Positions 47,847-56,343 of a stretch of DNA of 64,000 bases are shown here, piece after piece. Within the stretch, counting starts at the first letter, position 1. Each line of letters begins with the position of its first letter. The notes below the pieces were generated by a model, which saw nothing but the letters and a program-made list of their open reading frames with translations, was not told the DNA's origin and did no database searches. Location of the stretch: NCBI RefSeq assembly GCF_902459565.1, contig NZ_CABPSN010000002.1, positions 248,001 to 312,000 on the forward strand, given 5' to 3'. This DNA is from Pandoraea aquatica (GTDB lineage Bacteria; Pseudomonadota; Gammaproteobacteria; Burkholderiales; Burkholderiaceae). The position numbers were made by a program, and so were the translations under genes.

Positions 47847-48069
47847 GACTGGCCGCGATGTCGCGCCGGGCCGACGATGCGCTTTACGGCGTGCGTGCCG
47901 AGTCGGTGTAGAATCGCGTCCTTCCCCAGCAAGTCCCGCACGTTGTGCGTTGTGCCGTCCGCGCACCGGATGCCTCCCGCGTGTGGCCGAGCCCGGTCCG
48001 TAGGCCCACTGGCCCGCCGTGCCGCGAGACTTGCCCGTCACCCCGAATGCAACCGTTGGTCCGTCCCGC

Positions 48070-49284
48070 ATGAATACCTTGACCCTCAAGCCCGGCAAAG
48101 AAAAGTCCTTGCTGCGCCGTCACCCCTGGATTTACGCCACCGCCGTGGCGCGTGTGGACGGCAATCCGGCCTCCGGTGCCACGGTCGTGGTGCGGGCCGC
48201 CGACGGCCGTTTCCTGGCGCGCGCCGCGTTCAGCCCGGTGTCGGCTATCCGCGCCCGCGTGTGGACGTTCAACGAAAACGAGCCGGTCGATCACGCGTTC
48301 TTCAAGCGTCGCGTGTCGGCGGCGCTGGCGTACCGCGAAGAGATGGTCCACGACACGGGCGCGACGCGTCTGCTCTTCGGTGAAGCCGACGGCCTGCCGG
48401 GCCTGATCGTCGACCGTTATCAGTCCGCACCGGGACAGCCCGAGACCGACCAACTCGTCTGCCAGTTCATGGCGGCGGGTGTCGAAGCCTGGAAGGACGC
48501 CATTACCAAGGCGCTTGTGGGCGCGACCGGTTGCCCGAACGTCTATGAGCGTTCCGACGCAGCGGTACGCGAGCGCGAAGGGCTGCCGAGCATCACCGGC
48601 GTGCTGGCCGGGGCCGAGCCGCCCGAAGCCCCCGAGTCGCTGACGACCCATGAAAACGGCGTGAAGTATTACGTCGACGTGCGCAACGGCCACAAGACCG
48701 GCTTCTACGTCGACCAGCGCGATAACCGTCGACTCGTTCAGCAGCAGGCCAAGGGCCGCGACGTGCTGAACTGCTTCTGCTACACCGGCGGCTTCTCGCT
48801 GGCGGCGCTGGCAGGCGGTGCGCAGAGCGTGCTGTCGATCGATTCGTCGGGTGAGGCGCTGGCAATTGGCGCACGCAACGTCGAACTGAACGGTTTCGAC
48901 GCCGCCCGTGCCGAGTGGCGCGACGCGGACGTCTTCAAGACGCTGCGTGCCCTGCGCGAGGAAGGCCGTACGTTCGACATGATCGTGCTCGACCCGCCGA
49001 AGTTCGCGCCATCGGCCCATCACGTCGACCGCGCTGCGCGGGCGTACAAGGACATCAACATGGCAGGCTTCCGTCTGCTGCGTCCGGGCGGTCAATTGCT
49101 CACTTACTCGTGCTCGGGCGCAATCGACGCCGACCTGTTCCAGAAAATCGTGGCCGGTGCGGCCGTCGATGCCGGTGTCGACGCGCGTATCCTTCGCCGC
49201 CTGTCGGCGGGCATGGATCACCCGATGCTCACGCAATTCCCCGAAGGCGAGTACCTCAAGGGGCTTTGGTTGCAGAGGATGTAA
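48070..49284 (+). CDS. rlmI: 23S rRNA m5C methyltransferase, RlmI family
   Basis: A SAM-dependent rRNA methyltransferase of 404 residues from ATG 48070. The N-terminal PUA domain (LKPGKEKSLLRRHPWIYATA) binds RNA. A central EEHD-like region with RLLFGEADGLPGLIVDRY precedes the Rossmann domain with VLNCFCYTGGFSLAALAGGA (SAM loop) and VLDPPKFAPS. YSCSGAID provides the catalytic Cys. E. coli RlmI modifies C1962 of 23S rRNA; assignment here is by family. It lies 223 bases after xerC. Confidence 0.88.
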   Translation: MNTLTLKPGKEKSLLRRHPWIYATAVARVDGNPASGATVVVRAADGRFLARAAFSPVSAIRARVWTFNENEPVDHAFFKRRVSAALAYREEMVHDTGATRLLFGEADGLPGLIVDRYQSAPGQPETDQLVCQFMAAGVEAWKDAITKALVGATGCPNVYERSDAAVREREGLPSITGVLAGAEPPEAPESLTTHENGVKYYVDVRNGHKTGFYVDQRDNRRLVQQQAKGRDVLNCFCYTGGFSLAALAGGAQSVLSIDSSGEALAIGARNVELNGFDAARAEWRDADVFKTLRALREEGRTFDMIVLDPPKFAPSAHHVDRAARAYKDINMAGFRLLRPGGQLLTYSCSGAIDADLFQKIVAGAAVDAGVDARILRRLSAGMDHPMLTQFPEGEYLKGLWLQRM

Positions 49285-49320
49285 GTACTTGCTTTCGTTG
49301 GGGTGACCGTCCGCAGGGCA

Positions 49321-50196
49321 TCAGCCCAACGTCAGACCGACCACACCCAGCGCGATCAGCACGGCACCGCCCACGCGGCGGTGCATCTCACCCTCTCCCA
49401 GCACCCGCACGCCGAGCAGCGCGGCGACCATCATCGACATCTCCCGCGCCGGGGCGACGTGCGAGACGGGGGCGTATTTGAGCGCCGTCAGGATCAGGAA
49501 GTAGGACATCGGCGAGATCGTGGAAATGATCAGAATCTTGCGCCAGTTGGCTTGCCACAGCACGGCGATGCGGGCGGGACGGGCGAATGCCGTCGGCGCG
49601 GACAACACGACCCGCAGCACGTTTTCCAGGTAGTAATAGACGAGCGGCGCGAGCATCAAGGTGCGGATGGCGTAGGCATCCGCCAACGTATATGCCGCGA
49701 TGAATCCGCCCGTCAGCACGCCCCAGCCGGCCCCCGCGTGCATGCTGCCGCGCCGGAACAGACGTTCGCCACCGGCAATCACGAGCACGCCGCACACGAC
49801 CAGCGCAATGCCCACGAGCGCCAGCCAGCCCGGGCGTTCGCCCAGCAGCACGATGGCACCGATGGACGACAGCAACGGGCCGGTGCCGCGTGCGAGCGGG
49901 TAGACGACCGAGAGATCGCCCACGCGGTAGCCGCGCTGCAAGACCAGGGTGTAGCCGTAATGCAACAGGGCGCTGACGGTGATGACCCCCCAGCCGAGCG
50001 CAGACGGCCAGCTCGCTTGCGTTCCCATCAGGAAATACAACGCCAGCGGCGTGTAGATCACGACGGTCAGCAGGGCGTAGAGGAAAACTAGCTGCGGGCC
50101 GCCGCCTTCGCGCGTATCGATGCGCTTGGCGACGAAATTCCAGGTGGCATGCAAAAACGCAGCAATGACGACGAAGGCGAGGGCGGTGAGCGACAT
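49321..50196 (-). CDS. EamA/DMT-family permease
   Basis: A ten-helix transporter of about 291 residues. I start at ATG 50196 (MSLTALAFVVIAAFLHATWN); a GTG at 50244 in frame would add 16 polar residues. It has two tandem EamA repeats, each of about five helices (LVFLYALLTVVIYTPLALY; LALVGIALVVCGVLVIAGGER). The C-terminal half carries GVRVLGEGEMHRRVGGAVLIALGVVG. Substrate unknown. It converges on the rlmI-like gene with 36 bases between. Confidence 0.82.
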   Translation of the reverse strand: MSLTALAFVVIAAFLHATWNFVAKRIDTREGGGPQLVFLYALLTVVIYTPLALYFLMGTQASWPSALGWGVITVSALLHYGYTLVLQRGYRVGDLSVVYPLARGTGPLLSSIGAIVLLGERPGWLALVGIALVVCGVLVIAGGERLFRRGSMHAGAGWGVLTGGFIAAYTLADAYAIRTLMLAPLVYYYLENVLRVVLSAPTAFARPARIAVLWQANWRKILIISTISPMSYFLILTALKYAPVSHVAPAREMSMMVAALLGVRVLGEGEMHRRVGGAVLIALGVVGLTLG

Positions 50197-50339
50197 GACG
50201 AAGGGGGGTTTTTGTGTCAATTGTATGACGCATTGCCCGTTCACTTCCCGTCACGTGGCCTGAAGCTCACCGTATTCGTCGGCTAATATCCCCCAGCCCC
50301 GGCTGAAATATGGCCTATGCGGAGCCGTTGGGACCAATT

Positions 50340-50354
50340 TGCAACTCGGTTGCA
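50340..50354. promoter_or_regulatory. candidate Zur operator upstream of the Fur-family regulator gene
   Basis: The inverted repeat TGCAAC-TCG-GTTGCA lies 30 bases before the regulator start, where it could block transcription. The same half-sites with the same spacing recur at 53048-53068. Assignment to Zur is inferred from the adjacent genes. Confidence 0.72.
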
Positions 50355-50384
50355 GCGCTGACGGCGCTGTGCTTAAATCGATTC

Positions 50385-50879
50385 ATGAGCCTTACTCAAT
50401 TACAACCGTATCTGGAAGCTGCCCGTGCGAGCTTGCAGGAGCAATCGGGCCGCGTGACTTCGGGGCGTGTTCGTGTGCTGGCCTTGCTGCTCAAGGCAGG
50501 CCGCCCGCTCACTCATCAGGAAGTGCTGGCCGATCTGGCCACCGACGCCGATCCGCTCGACCGCGTGACGGCCTACCGCGTGCTCGACTGGCTGGTCGCG
50601 CAGGGCTGGGCGATCAAGCAGGCGGGCGACGACCGAATCTTCCGCTTCGTCATGGCCGAGCACGTCGATCCCGAGCGTGCGAGCGCGCCGCGTCCGCATA
50701 CGCAGCACGGTCATTTCCGCTGTGTACGCTGCCATCGAACTTTTTGTCTTGACGATTGGCCCCAGCATCCCCAATTGAGTGAGCGCGAACTCAAGCGCCT
50801 GCCCAAGGGTTTCGTGGGCGAACAGGTCGAGCTGCTGATTCATGGCACCTGCGCCCAGTGCGCCGGCGCCACCAACTGA
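50385..50879 (+). CDS. zur: Fur-family transcriptional regulator, Zur-like
   Basis: A 164-residue repressor from ATG 50385. The N-terminal winged helix (RVRVLALLLKAGRPLTHQEVLADL, TAYRVLDWLVAQGWAIKQAG minus flanks) is followed by the metal-binding dimerisation domain with HGHFRCVRCHRTFCL and HGTCAQC, giving two CxxC pairs for structural zinc. The next genes encode a COG0523 GTPase and zinc-linked proteins, which favours Zur over Fur. It has an upstream palindrome suited to autoregulation. It differs from classical E. coli Zur by lineage, so the metal specificity is inferred. Confidence 0.82.
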   Translation: MSLTQLQPYLEAARASLQEQSGRVTSGRVRVLALLLKAGRPLTHQEVLADLATDADPLDRVTAYRVLDWLVAQGWAIKQAGDDRIFRFVMAEHVDPERASAPRPHTQHGHFRCVRCHRTFCLDDWPQHPQLSERELKRLPKGFVGEQVELLIHGTCAQCAGATN

Positions 50880-50940
50880 CACGGCACACGCCGCCGCCGG
50901 CGCATTCCGATGCGCCGCTTCATCACAGGACATTGCATTC

Positions 50941-52038
50941 ATGACTCCCGTCACCATCCTGACCGGCTTTCTCGGCAGCGGTAAAACTACGTTGCTCAAG
51001 CGCATCCTGACCGAAGCGCACGGCATGAAGATCGCCGTCATCGAAAACGAATTCGGTGAAGAGAACATCGACAACGACATCCTCGTGCAGGACAACGCCG
51101 AGCAGATCGTGCAGATGAGCAACGGCTGCATCTGCTGCACGATCCGTGGCGATCTGGTGCAGGCGCTGTCCGATCTGAACAGCCAGCGCGACGCCGGCTC
51201 GATCCAGTTCGACCGCGTGGTCATCGAGACGACCGGCCTGGCCAACCCCGGCCCGGTGGCACAGACGTTCTTCATCGACGACGAAGTCGCAGACACCTAC
51301 CGTCTGGACGCCATCATCACGCTGGTCGACGCCAAGCACGGCCAGCAGCAGCTCGATCAGCACGAAGTGGTGCAGCGTCAGGTGGGGTTTGCCGACCGAC
51401 TGTTCATCACGAAGGCCGATCTGGTGACGCCGGACGCCCTCGACGACCTCAAGCACCGTCTCACCCACATGAACCCGCGCGCGCCGCAGCAGGTGGTGGA
51501 CTTCGGTCAGGCCGATCTGAAGCAGATCTTCGACATCCACGGCTTCAACCTGAACGACAAGCTCGATATCGATCCGGACTTCCTGGCCGCCGACGAGCAT
51601 GCGCACGACCATGGGCACGATCACGGTCATAATCACGACGATGCGCACGATCACGCGCACTGCGACCATGACCATGGGAAGTGCGACCACGAAGGTCACG
51701 ACCACGGGCATCATCACCACCATCATCACGCGCACCACGACGACGCCATCAAGTCGTTCGTCTTCCGCAGCGAAAAGCAATTCGATCCGGCCAAGCTCGA
51801 GGATTTCCTCGGGAGCATCCTGCAGGTGTACGGCGAACGCTTATTGCGTTATAAAGGCGTATTAAACATGCGCGGTATCGACCGTCGGGTCGTGTTCCAG
51901 GGCGTTCACCAGATGATGGGTAGCGACGTGGGCACGAAGTGGCAACCTGGCGAGACGCCGAACACCAAGATGGTGTTCATTGGCGCGGAACTGCCGAAAG
52001 ACATCATCCTGCAAGGGCTGGAACGCTGTCTGGTCTGA
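50941..52038 (+). CDS. COG0523 zinc-chaperone-type GTPase (ZNG/CobW family)
   Basis: A G3E GTPase that delivers or stores zinc under shortage. The 365 residues from ATG 50941 contain Walker A GFLGSGKTTLL, the metal site GCICCTIRGDL (the CxCC hallmark) and Walker B-type VVIETTGLANP. Between about 218 and 270 is a very His-rich linker (repeated HDHGH and a run of seven His) suited to binding several zinc ions. The C-terminal CobW domain ends with TKMVFIGAELP. It starts 61 bases after the Zur-like gene and is probably co-transcribed with it. Confidence 0.9.
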   Translation: MTPVTILTGFLGSGKTTLLKRILTEAHGMKIAVIENEFGEENIDNDILVQDNAEQIVQMSNGCICCTIRGDLVQALSDLNSQRDAGSIQFDRVVIETTGLANPGPVAQTFFIDDEVADTYRLDAIITLVDAKHGQQQLDQHEVVQRQVGFADRLFITKADLVTPDALDDLKHRLTHMNPRAPQQVVDFGQADLKQIFDIHGFNLNDKLDIDPDFLAADEHAHDHGHDHGHNHDDAHDHAHCDHDHGKCDHEGHDHGHHHHHHHAHHDDAIKSFVFRSEKQFDPAKLEDFLGSILQVYGERLLRYKGVLNMRGIDRRVVFQGVHQMMGSDVGTKWQPGETPNTKMVFIGAELPKDIILQGLERCLV

Positions 52039-52172
52039 GCGGAATCGCCGAATCCGGTGACGGGAAAGCCCTTAATCGGGACTGTCTAACGATTCGGTTA
52101 CAATACCTGCCCACTGGGACCGCCGCCAGCGAATCGACGCGGCATTCCGGGGGTAGGCAGGGGAGCACCGTC

Positions 52173-52850
52173 ATGGCCACCGCCTCTCGCAAGACTGCCA
52201 CCGCACGCCCCACGCGCCGGTCTGAACCGGTGCCGGAAGCGGGCGCCAAGCGTGCTCCAGCAGGCAAATCGAAGACGGGCGACGAGGCCGCCGCCAAGAA
52301 GAAGGCGCCGCCCAAATCGCCCGGCAGGAAAGTAACCCAAGAAGCCGCCCGCGGCATTGCCGGTAAGCAAGACGTGCCACCCGCTACAGGGGCATCGCCG
52401 GATCATCCGAAAGAGACGCCACAGAAACCCATGAGCAAGCAACGACTTTTGACCGAGGCCGAAATTCTGAAGATGTCCGACAAGGACTACATGAATGCGG
52501 CTCAACTCGAATTCTTCAAGAATCGTCTGGAAGAGCTGCAAGCCGAAATTCTGCGTAACGCCGGGCAGACGACCGAGAACCTGCGGGAAACCGTGGTGGT
52601 TCCGGATCCGGCCGACCGCGCGACCATCGAAGAGGAACACGCGCTCGAGCTGCGCACTCGCGATCGCGAACGCAAGCTGCTGAAGAAGGTCCAGCAGTCG
52701 CTCGCCCGCATCGACTCGGGCGACTACGGCTGGTGCGAAGAAACCGGTGAGCCGATCGGCGTACCGCGTCTGCTCGCCCGCCCGACGGCAACGCTGTCGC
52801 TCGAAGCGCAAGAGCGTCGCGAACTGCGTCAAAAGCTGTTCGGCGACTGA
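52173..52850 (+). CDS. dksA: DksA with N-terminal extension and a reduced zinc finger
   Basis: DksA binds the RNA polymerase secondary channel and works with ppGpp. ATG 52173 has a good ribosome-binding site (GGGGAG, seven bases upstream), giving 225 residues with a Lys/Ala/Pro-rich N-terminal extension of about 86. The classical DksA core starts at MSKQRLLTEAEILKMSDKDY (ATG 52431). The coiled-coil tip DPADRAT is present. The finger reads CEETGEPIGVPRLLARPTATLSLEA at its start, keeping one of the four Cys, so it should not need zinc. As far as I know Burkholderiaceae DksA is generally of this type. It follows the COG0523 gene. Confidence 0.88.
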   Translation: MATASRKTATARPTRRSEPVPEAGAKRAPAGKSKTGDEAAAKKKAPPKSPGRKVTQEAARGIAGKQDVPPATGASPDHPKETPQKPMSKQRLLTEAEILKMSDKDYMNAAQLEFFKNRLEELQAEILRNAGQTTENLRETVVVPDPADRATIEEEHALELRTRDRERKLLKKVQQSLARIDSGDYGWCEETGEPIGVPRLLARPTATLSLEAQERRELRQKLFGD

Positions 52851-52910
52851 TCGTCGGCCAGCTGGCCCCGGCAACCGCGCGGTGGCGGTGCCCGGTGGCC
52901 TCAGTCGATC

Positions 52911-52940
52911 AAAGGCATGTCTTCGCGACATGCCTTTTTT
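52911..52940 (+). terminator. intrinsic terminator of dksA
   Basis: An 11-bp stem AAAGGCATGTC / GACATGCCTTT around a TTCGC loop, followed by TTT and a pyrimidine run, 60 bases after the dksA stop. Confidence 0.92.
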
Positions 52941-52963
52941 CTTTCTTTGACGTCTTCCCCCAG

Positions 52964-53003
52964 CCGCTAACCCTCCACCGCTAACCCTCCGCCGTTATCC
53001 TCC
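52964..53003. repeat. short tandem repeat, about three copies of 14 bases
   Basis: Units CCGCTAACCCTCCA, CCGCTAACCCTCCG and a decayed CCGTTATCCTCC follow one another in the gap between dksA and the next gene. Likely replication slippage; no function assigned. Confidence 0.6.
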
Positions 53004-53047
53004 CCGTTCTACTCATAGCGCTCGCGGGTGATGTCACTTTATGGCAA

Positions 53048-53068
53048 AATTGCAACTCAGTTGCAATT
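53048..53068. promoter_or_regulatory. candidate Zur operator, perfect 21-base palindrome
   Basis: A perfect inverted repeat with centre TTGCAACTCAGTTGCAA, ten bases per arm around a single C, 11 bases upstream of the start at 53079. Its half-sites match the palindrome before the Zur-like gene, which makes shared control of the receptor branch likely. Confidence 0.78.
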
Positions 53069-53078
53069 ATTGTCACTC

Positions 53079-53603
53079 ATGCCTTCCATCGACTCCGACC
53101 CTCGCCCATGGCGTGCGCGAAAGCGCATGCGCGCGGGTCGTGGCCGCAGCGGATGGATCGTCTGGCTCATCACCGCACTGCTTTGCGTGCAGATGTGGGG
53201 CCTGCAACATGAGATTGCGCACGCGCGCGAGCTGTCCGGCGTCGGGCAACACACGTCGGGACGCAGCGGTGGACTCGCGGCAACGAACGCGACCGACATC
53301 GCCAGCGTTGCAAATGTCGCCGACGATGGCGACACCGCAGACGATGCGGACGCGTCTGACGCCGCCGTCGCAGCAGACTGGTCCGTGCAATCTGCACGGA
53401 CCACACACACCAGTTTCGGCACACACCACCATCACTGTCATCTCTTCGAAGGGGCGACGCTCGCGGCTGCCATGGCCGTGGCGGTGCTCCAATGGGCAGG
53501 CGACGCCAGCACGGCGCACGCGCCGTTGCACCTCAACGGGCGAAGCCACGCGAGCGCCGTCGTCCTGCCGTTCGACTCCCGCGCCCCACCGGTCACGGTC
53601 TGA
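53079..53603 (+). CDS. small His-rich membrane-anchored protein of the zinc locus
   Basis: I do not recognise a characterised family; it resembles DUF2946-type proteins found beside TonB receptors. The 174 residues from ATG 53079 have an Arg-rich cytoplasmic start and one membrane helix (GWIVWLITALLCVQMWGLQ, about 26-44). HEIAHARE follows just outside it, then an Ala/Asp-rich stretch, and a second His/Cys cluster TSFGTHHHHCHLFEGATL. The His clusters suggest periplasmic metal binding. It lies directly behind the palindromic operator and 231 bases before the receptor gene. Confidence 0.68.
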   Translation: MPSIDSDPRPWRARKRMRAGRGRSGWIVWLITALLCVQMWGLQHEIAHARELSGVGQHTSGRSGGLAATNATDIASVANVADDGDTADDADASDAAVAADWSVQSARTTHTSFGTHHHHCHLFEGATLAAAMAVAVLQWAGDASTAHAPLHLNGRSHASAVVLPFDSRAPPVTV

Positions 53604-53834
53604 ATCCTCGCGCATAGCCTTGTGAATCGTCGCCCCGTCGTCTGAGACGTTTGGTCGACGCGTTCGCATTGCCTTCGCGCGCATCCGACGAATGTCCACC
53701 TGCACGAACGCCCATGCGTGCCGTCGCCACTTGCGACGCGCCGCCGGGCGGTTGCCGCGCGTCCATTCGTCCTGATGCCGCGCCGATACAAGGGGCCCCG
53801 GCCCCATCAGACCGATTACAAGCACAAGACCGAC

Positions 53835-56015
53835 ATGGCCATCTCTACCCTTCGTGCCGCGCGTCAACGCGCGACGACCTCGCTCGCCCTGACTTCAGAC
53901 GTGACGTCCGCCGCACACCGCCGCACGTCGCCCCGACTCGCACCGCTGCCGCTGGCGGCGGCGCTCACCTTCGGCGCTTTCGCCATCACCAGCCTGTCCG
54001 TTCAGGCGGCGGAAGCGTCCACGGACACGCCGGCAGTCGCGGCTGCTTCGGCCAAACCCTCGGCCGCCCCCGAAGCTGCGCTGCCCGCCACGTTCGTCAC
54101 GGGCAACCCGCTCGGCCGCGCCGCCGCCGATCTCGCCGCCCCGATCACCGAACTCGACGGCCGCGCGCTGGCCCTGCGCCGCGCCACCACGCTCGGTGAA
54201 ACCCTGGACGGTTTGCCTGGCGTGTCGGCCACGTCGTACGGCCCCAACGTCAGCCGCCCGATCATTCGCGGACTCGACGGCGACCGCATTCGCGTGCTGC
54301 AAAACGGCACGGCCTCGCTTGACGCCTCGTCGCTCTCCTACGACCACGCCGTGGCGCAGGATCCGCTCTCCATCGAGCGCGTAGAAATCGTGCGCGGACC
54401 GGCGGCGTTGCTCTATGGCGGCAACGCGGTGGGCGGTGTGGTCAACACCATCGATAACCGCATCCCTCGCGAAGCGCTCAAAGGCATTTCCGGCGCGACA
54501 GACTTCAGCTACGGCGGTGCGAACCGCGAGCGCGCCGGCGCAGCACAACTCGAATTCGGCAACGGCCAGTTCGCGTTCCACGTCGACGGCTTCGCGCGCA
54601 AGAGCGCCGACCTGCGCATTCCCGGCTTCGCCCGTTCGGCGCAGCAACGCGCACGCGACGACGAAGACACGAAGCAACCGTCGGGCACCCTGCCCAATAG
54701 CGATGGACAGACCAGCGGCGCGGCCGCCGGCGCATCGTGGACGTGGGCCAACGGCTACGCCGGACTGTCGTACTCCGGCTACGACTCCGATTACGGCACC
54801 GTCGCCGAAGAGAACACGCGCATTCGTCTGCGTCAGCAACGTCTCGCACTCGCCAGCGAAGTGCGTAACCTGAGCGGCCCGTTCACGGCGTTCAAGTTCG
54901 ACTTCGGCTACACCGACTACGAGCACAAGGAAATCGAGAATGGCGTGACGGGCACGACGTTCAAGAACCACGGCTACGAGGGACGTATCGAAGCGCGTCA
55001 CGCGAAGATCGGGCCGCTCGAAGGTGCGGTCGGTGTGCAGTTCTCGCAGAACACGTTCTCCGCCCTCGGTGAAGAGGCGTTCGTGCCGAAGAGCGACACC
55101 ACCAACGTGGCGCTGTTCGCACTCGAAGAGTGGGCCGTCAATCAGGCCGTGAAGCTCTCTTTCGGGGCACGTATCGAGCATTCCAGCGTGAAGCCGAGTT
55201 CGGGCGGCAACGAGCGCTTTGAAAACCTGCCGTCGCGTAACTTCACGCCGGGCAGCGTGTCGGCGGGCGCGGTGTTCGCGCTGGCCCCCGCGTGGTCGGT
55301 GGCGGTGAACACGTCGTACACCGAGCGTGCGCCGACGTTCTACGAGTTGTACGCGAACGGCCCGCACCTCGCGACCGGCGTGTACGAGATCGGCAACGCG
55401 CAGGCGAAGCTGGAAAAGGCCTTCTCCACCGACGTGGCGCTGCGCTACGAGAACGGTCCCAACAAGGGCAGCGTGGGCGTGTTCTACAGCCGCTTCTCGA
55501 ACTTCATCGCGCTGAACAATACTGGCCTGACAGCGCCCGGCGAAGAGAAGCCGCTGCCGGTGTATCAGTACGCCGGTGTGCCCGCCGATCTGTACGGCTT
55601 CGAAGCGCAGGGTCGTGCGCGCGTCTGGCAGGGCTACGGCGATGTCGACGTCGAACTGCGCGGTGACTACACCATCGGCCGCAATCGCGACACGGGCGAA
55701 CCGCTGCCGCGCATCGCGCCGTTGCGTCTGACGGCGGCGGTGATCTACGGACTGGGCCACTGGGGCGCGCGTCTGGAAATGGTGCATGCGAGCAATCAGG
55801 GACGTGTCCCGTCCAATGATCTGACGACGAGCGGCTACACCACGCTGGGCGCTGCGCTCACGTATCAGTTCAAGGCGGGCGGTGCGCAGTGGCTGGCTTA
55901 TCTGAAGGGCGAGAACCTGACCAATCAGGAAGTGCGTCTCGCGAGTTCGGTGCTGCGCGACATTGCGCCGCAGGGCGGCCGTGCCGTTCGCGTGGGGTTG
56001 CGCACAACGTTCTAA
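53835..56015 (+). CDS. TonB-dependent outer-membrane receptor, ZnuD-like
   Basis: The 726 residues from ATG 53835 begin with a long N-terminal export region (LPLAAALTFGAFAITSLSVQAAE). A TonB-box-like segment LPATFVTGN precedes the plug domain (TLGETLDGLPGVSATSYGPNVSRPIIRGLDGDRIR begins it; RVEIVRGPAALLYGGNAVGGVVN ends it). The 22-strand barrel ends with the aromatic RTTF. Linkage to the Zur-like regulator and palindrome suggests a zinc-uptake receptor like ZnuD. The extracellular loops are not strikingly His-rich, so another metal complex is possible. Confidence 0.85.
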   Translation: MAISTLRAARQRATTSLALTSDVTSAAHRRTSPRLAPLPLAAALTFGAFAITSLSVQAAEASTDTPAVAAASAKPSAAPEAALPATFVTGNPLGRAAADLAAPITELDGRALALRRATTLGETLDGLPGVSATSYGPNVSRPIIRGLDGDRIRVLQNGTASLDASSLSYDHAVAQDPLSIERVEIVRGPAALLYGGNAVGGVVNTIDNRIPREALKGISGATDFSYGGANRERAGAAQLEFGNGQFAFHVDGFARKSADLRIPGFARSAQQRARDDEDTKQPSGTLPNSDGQTSGAAAGASWTWANGYAGLSYSGYDSDYGTVAEENTRIRLRQQRLALASEVRNLSGPFTAFKFDFGYTDYEHKEIENGVTGTTFKNHGYEGRIEARHAKIGPLEGAVGVQFSQNTFSALGEEAFVPKSDTTNVALFALEEWAVNQAVKLSFGARIEHSSVKPSSGGNERFENLPSRNFTPGSVSAGAVFALAPAWSVAVNTSYTERAPTFYELYANGPHLATGVYEIGNAQAKLEKAFSTDVALRYENGPNKGSVGVFYSRFSNFIALNNTGLTAPGEEKPLPVYQYAGVPADLYGFEAQGRARVWQGYGDVDVELRGDYTIGRNRDTGEPLPRIAPLRLTAAVIYGLGHWGARLEMVHASNQGRVPSNDLTTSGYTTLGAALTYQFKAGGAQWLAYLKGENLTNQEVRLASSVLRDIAPQGGRAVRVGLRTTF

Positions 56016-56018
56016 GCG

Positions 56019-56041
56019 GCGTGACGCGCTGAGCGTCACGC
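56019..56041 (+). terminator. hairpin after the TonB receptor gene
   Basis: A 9-bp perfect stem GCGTGACGC / GCGTCACGC with a 5-base loop starts three bases after the receptor stop. It lacks a real T tract (AAAAT follows), so efficiency is uncertain. Confidence 0.6.
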
Positions 56042-56050
56042 AAAATCGAG

Positions 56051-56069
56051 GCAATTTCCGAGAAATTGC
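56051..56069. promoter_or_regulatory. perfect palindromic hairpin of unknown role
   Basis: GCAATTTC-CGA-GAAATTGC is an exact 8-bp inverted repeat with a three-base centre, ten bases after the terminator-like hairpin. It may be a second terminator element or an operator. Confidence 0.4.
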
Positions 56070-56183
56070 TTCGTGGCTTTCAATTCGCGCGGTGCAATGC
56101 CGCGCGAAAGTCACCCTCCATGCCGCTTTGCGCGGCATCGGCCTGTCGTCGACGGCACGTCTCGCACGATGCCGTCGACGCCT

Positions 56184-56209
56184 CTTGATATTCTTTCGAT
56201 TGCCCTAAA
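56184..56209 (+). promoter_or_regulatory. sigma-32 (heat-shock) promoter of hslVU
   Basis: CTTGATA (56184-56190) and CCCTAAA (56203-56209) are separated by 12 bases. This resembles the heat-shock consensus CTTGAAA and CCCCAT with 11-16 bases between. It lies 134 bases before hslV, a known sigma-32 target in other Proteobacteria. Confidence 0.65.
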
Positions 56210-56343
56210 CTACAGTCACGTCTCGCCCGGCAGGGCGCGTCGTCACCGATCCGGCGGTTGCTCAGCGGTTGTTCGGTAGTGATGGACGCGACGTCCGGGC
56301 CAATCGTTACGGGGCGTATGTCGCCCCCCGAAAAGGAACAGGC

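Larger units (their letters stand above)
56016..56343. other. intergenic region before hslV with hairpins and a heat-shock promoter
   Basis: These 328 bases contain a terminator-like hairpin for the receptor gene (56019-56041), a second perfect hairpin (56051-56069) and a sigma-32-like promoter (56184-56209). I see no gene. Confidence 0.7.

Noticed and set aside
47883-47914. A promoter (TTTACG and TAGAAT) before the RlmI-like gene
   Set aside because: The spacer is 20 bases and the boxes are weak, so I do not claim it.
51591-51750. Repetitive sequence resembling a CRISPR or tandem array
   Set aside because: It is the in-frame His/Asp codon-rich linker of the COG0523 GTPase, with no spacer structure.
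53895-56138. A 747-residue minus-strand open frame opposite the TonB receptor
   Set aside because: It has shadow-frame composition (Arg/His/Ala-rich, no motif), and the plus strand has an obvious receptor.
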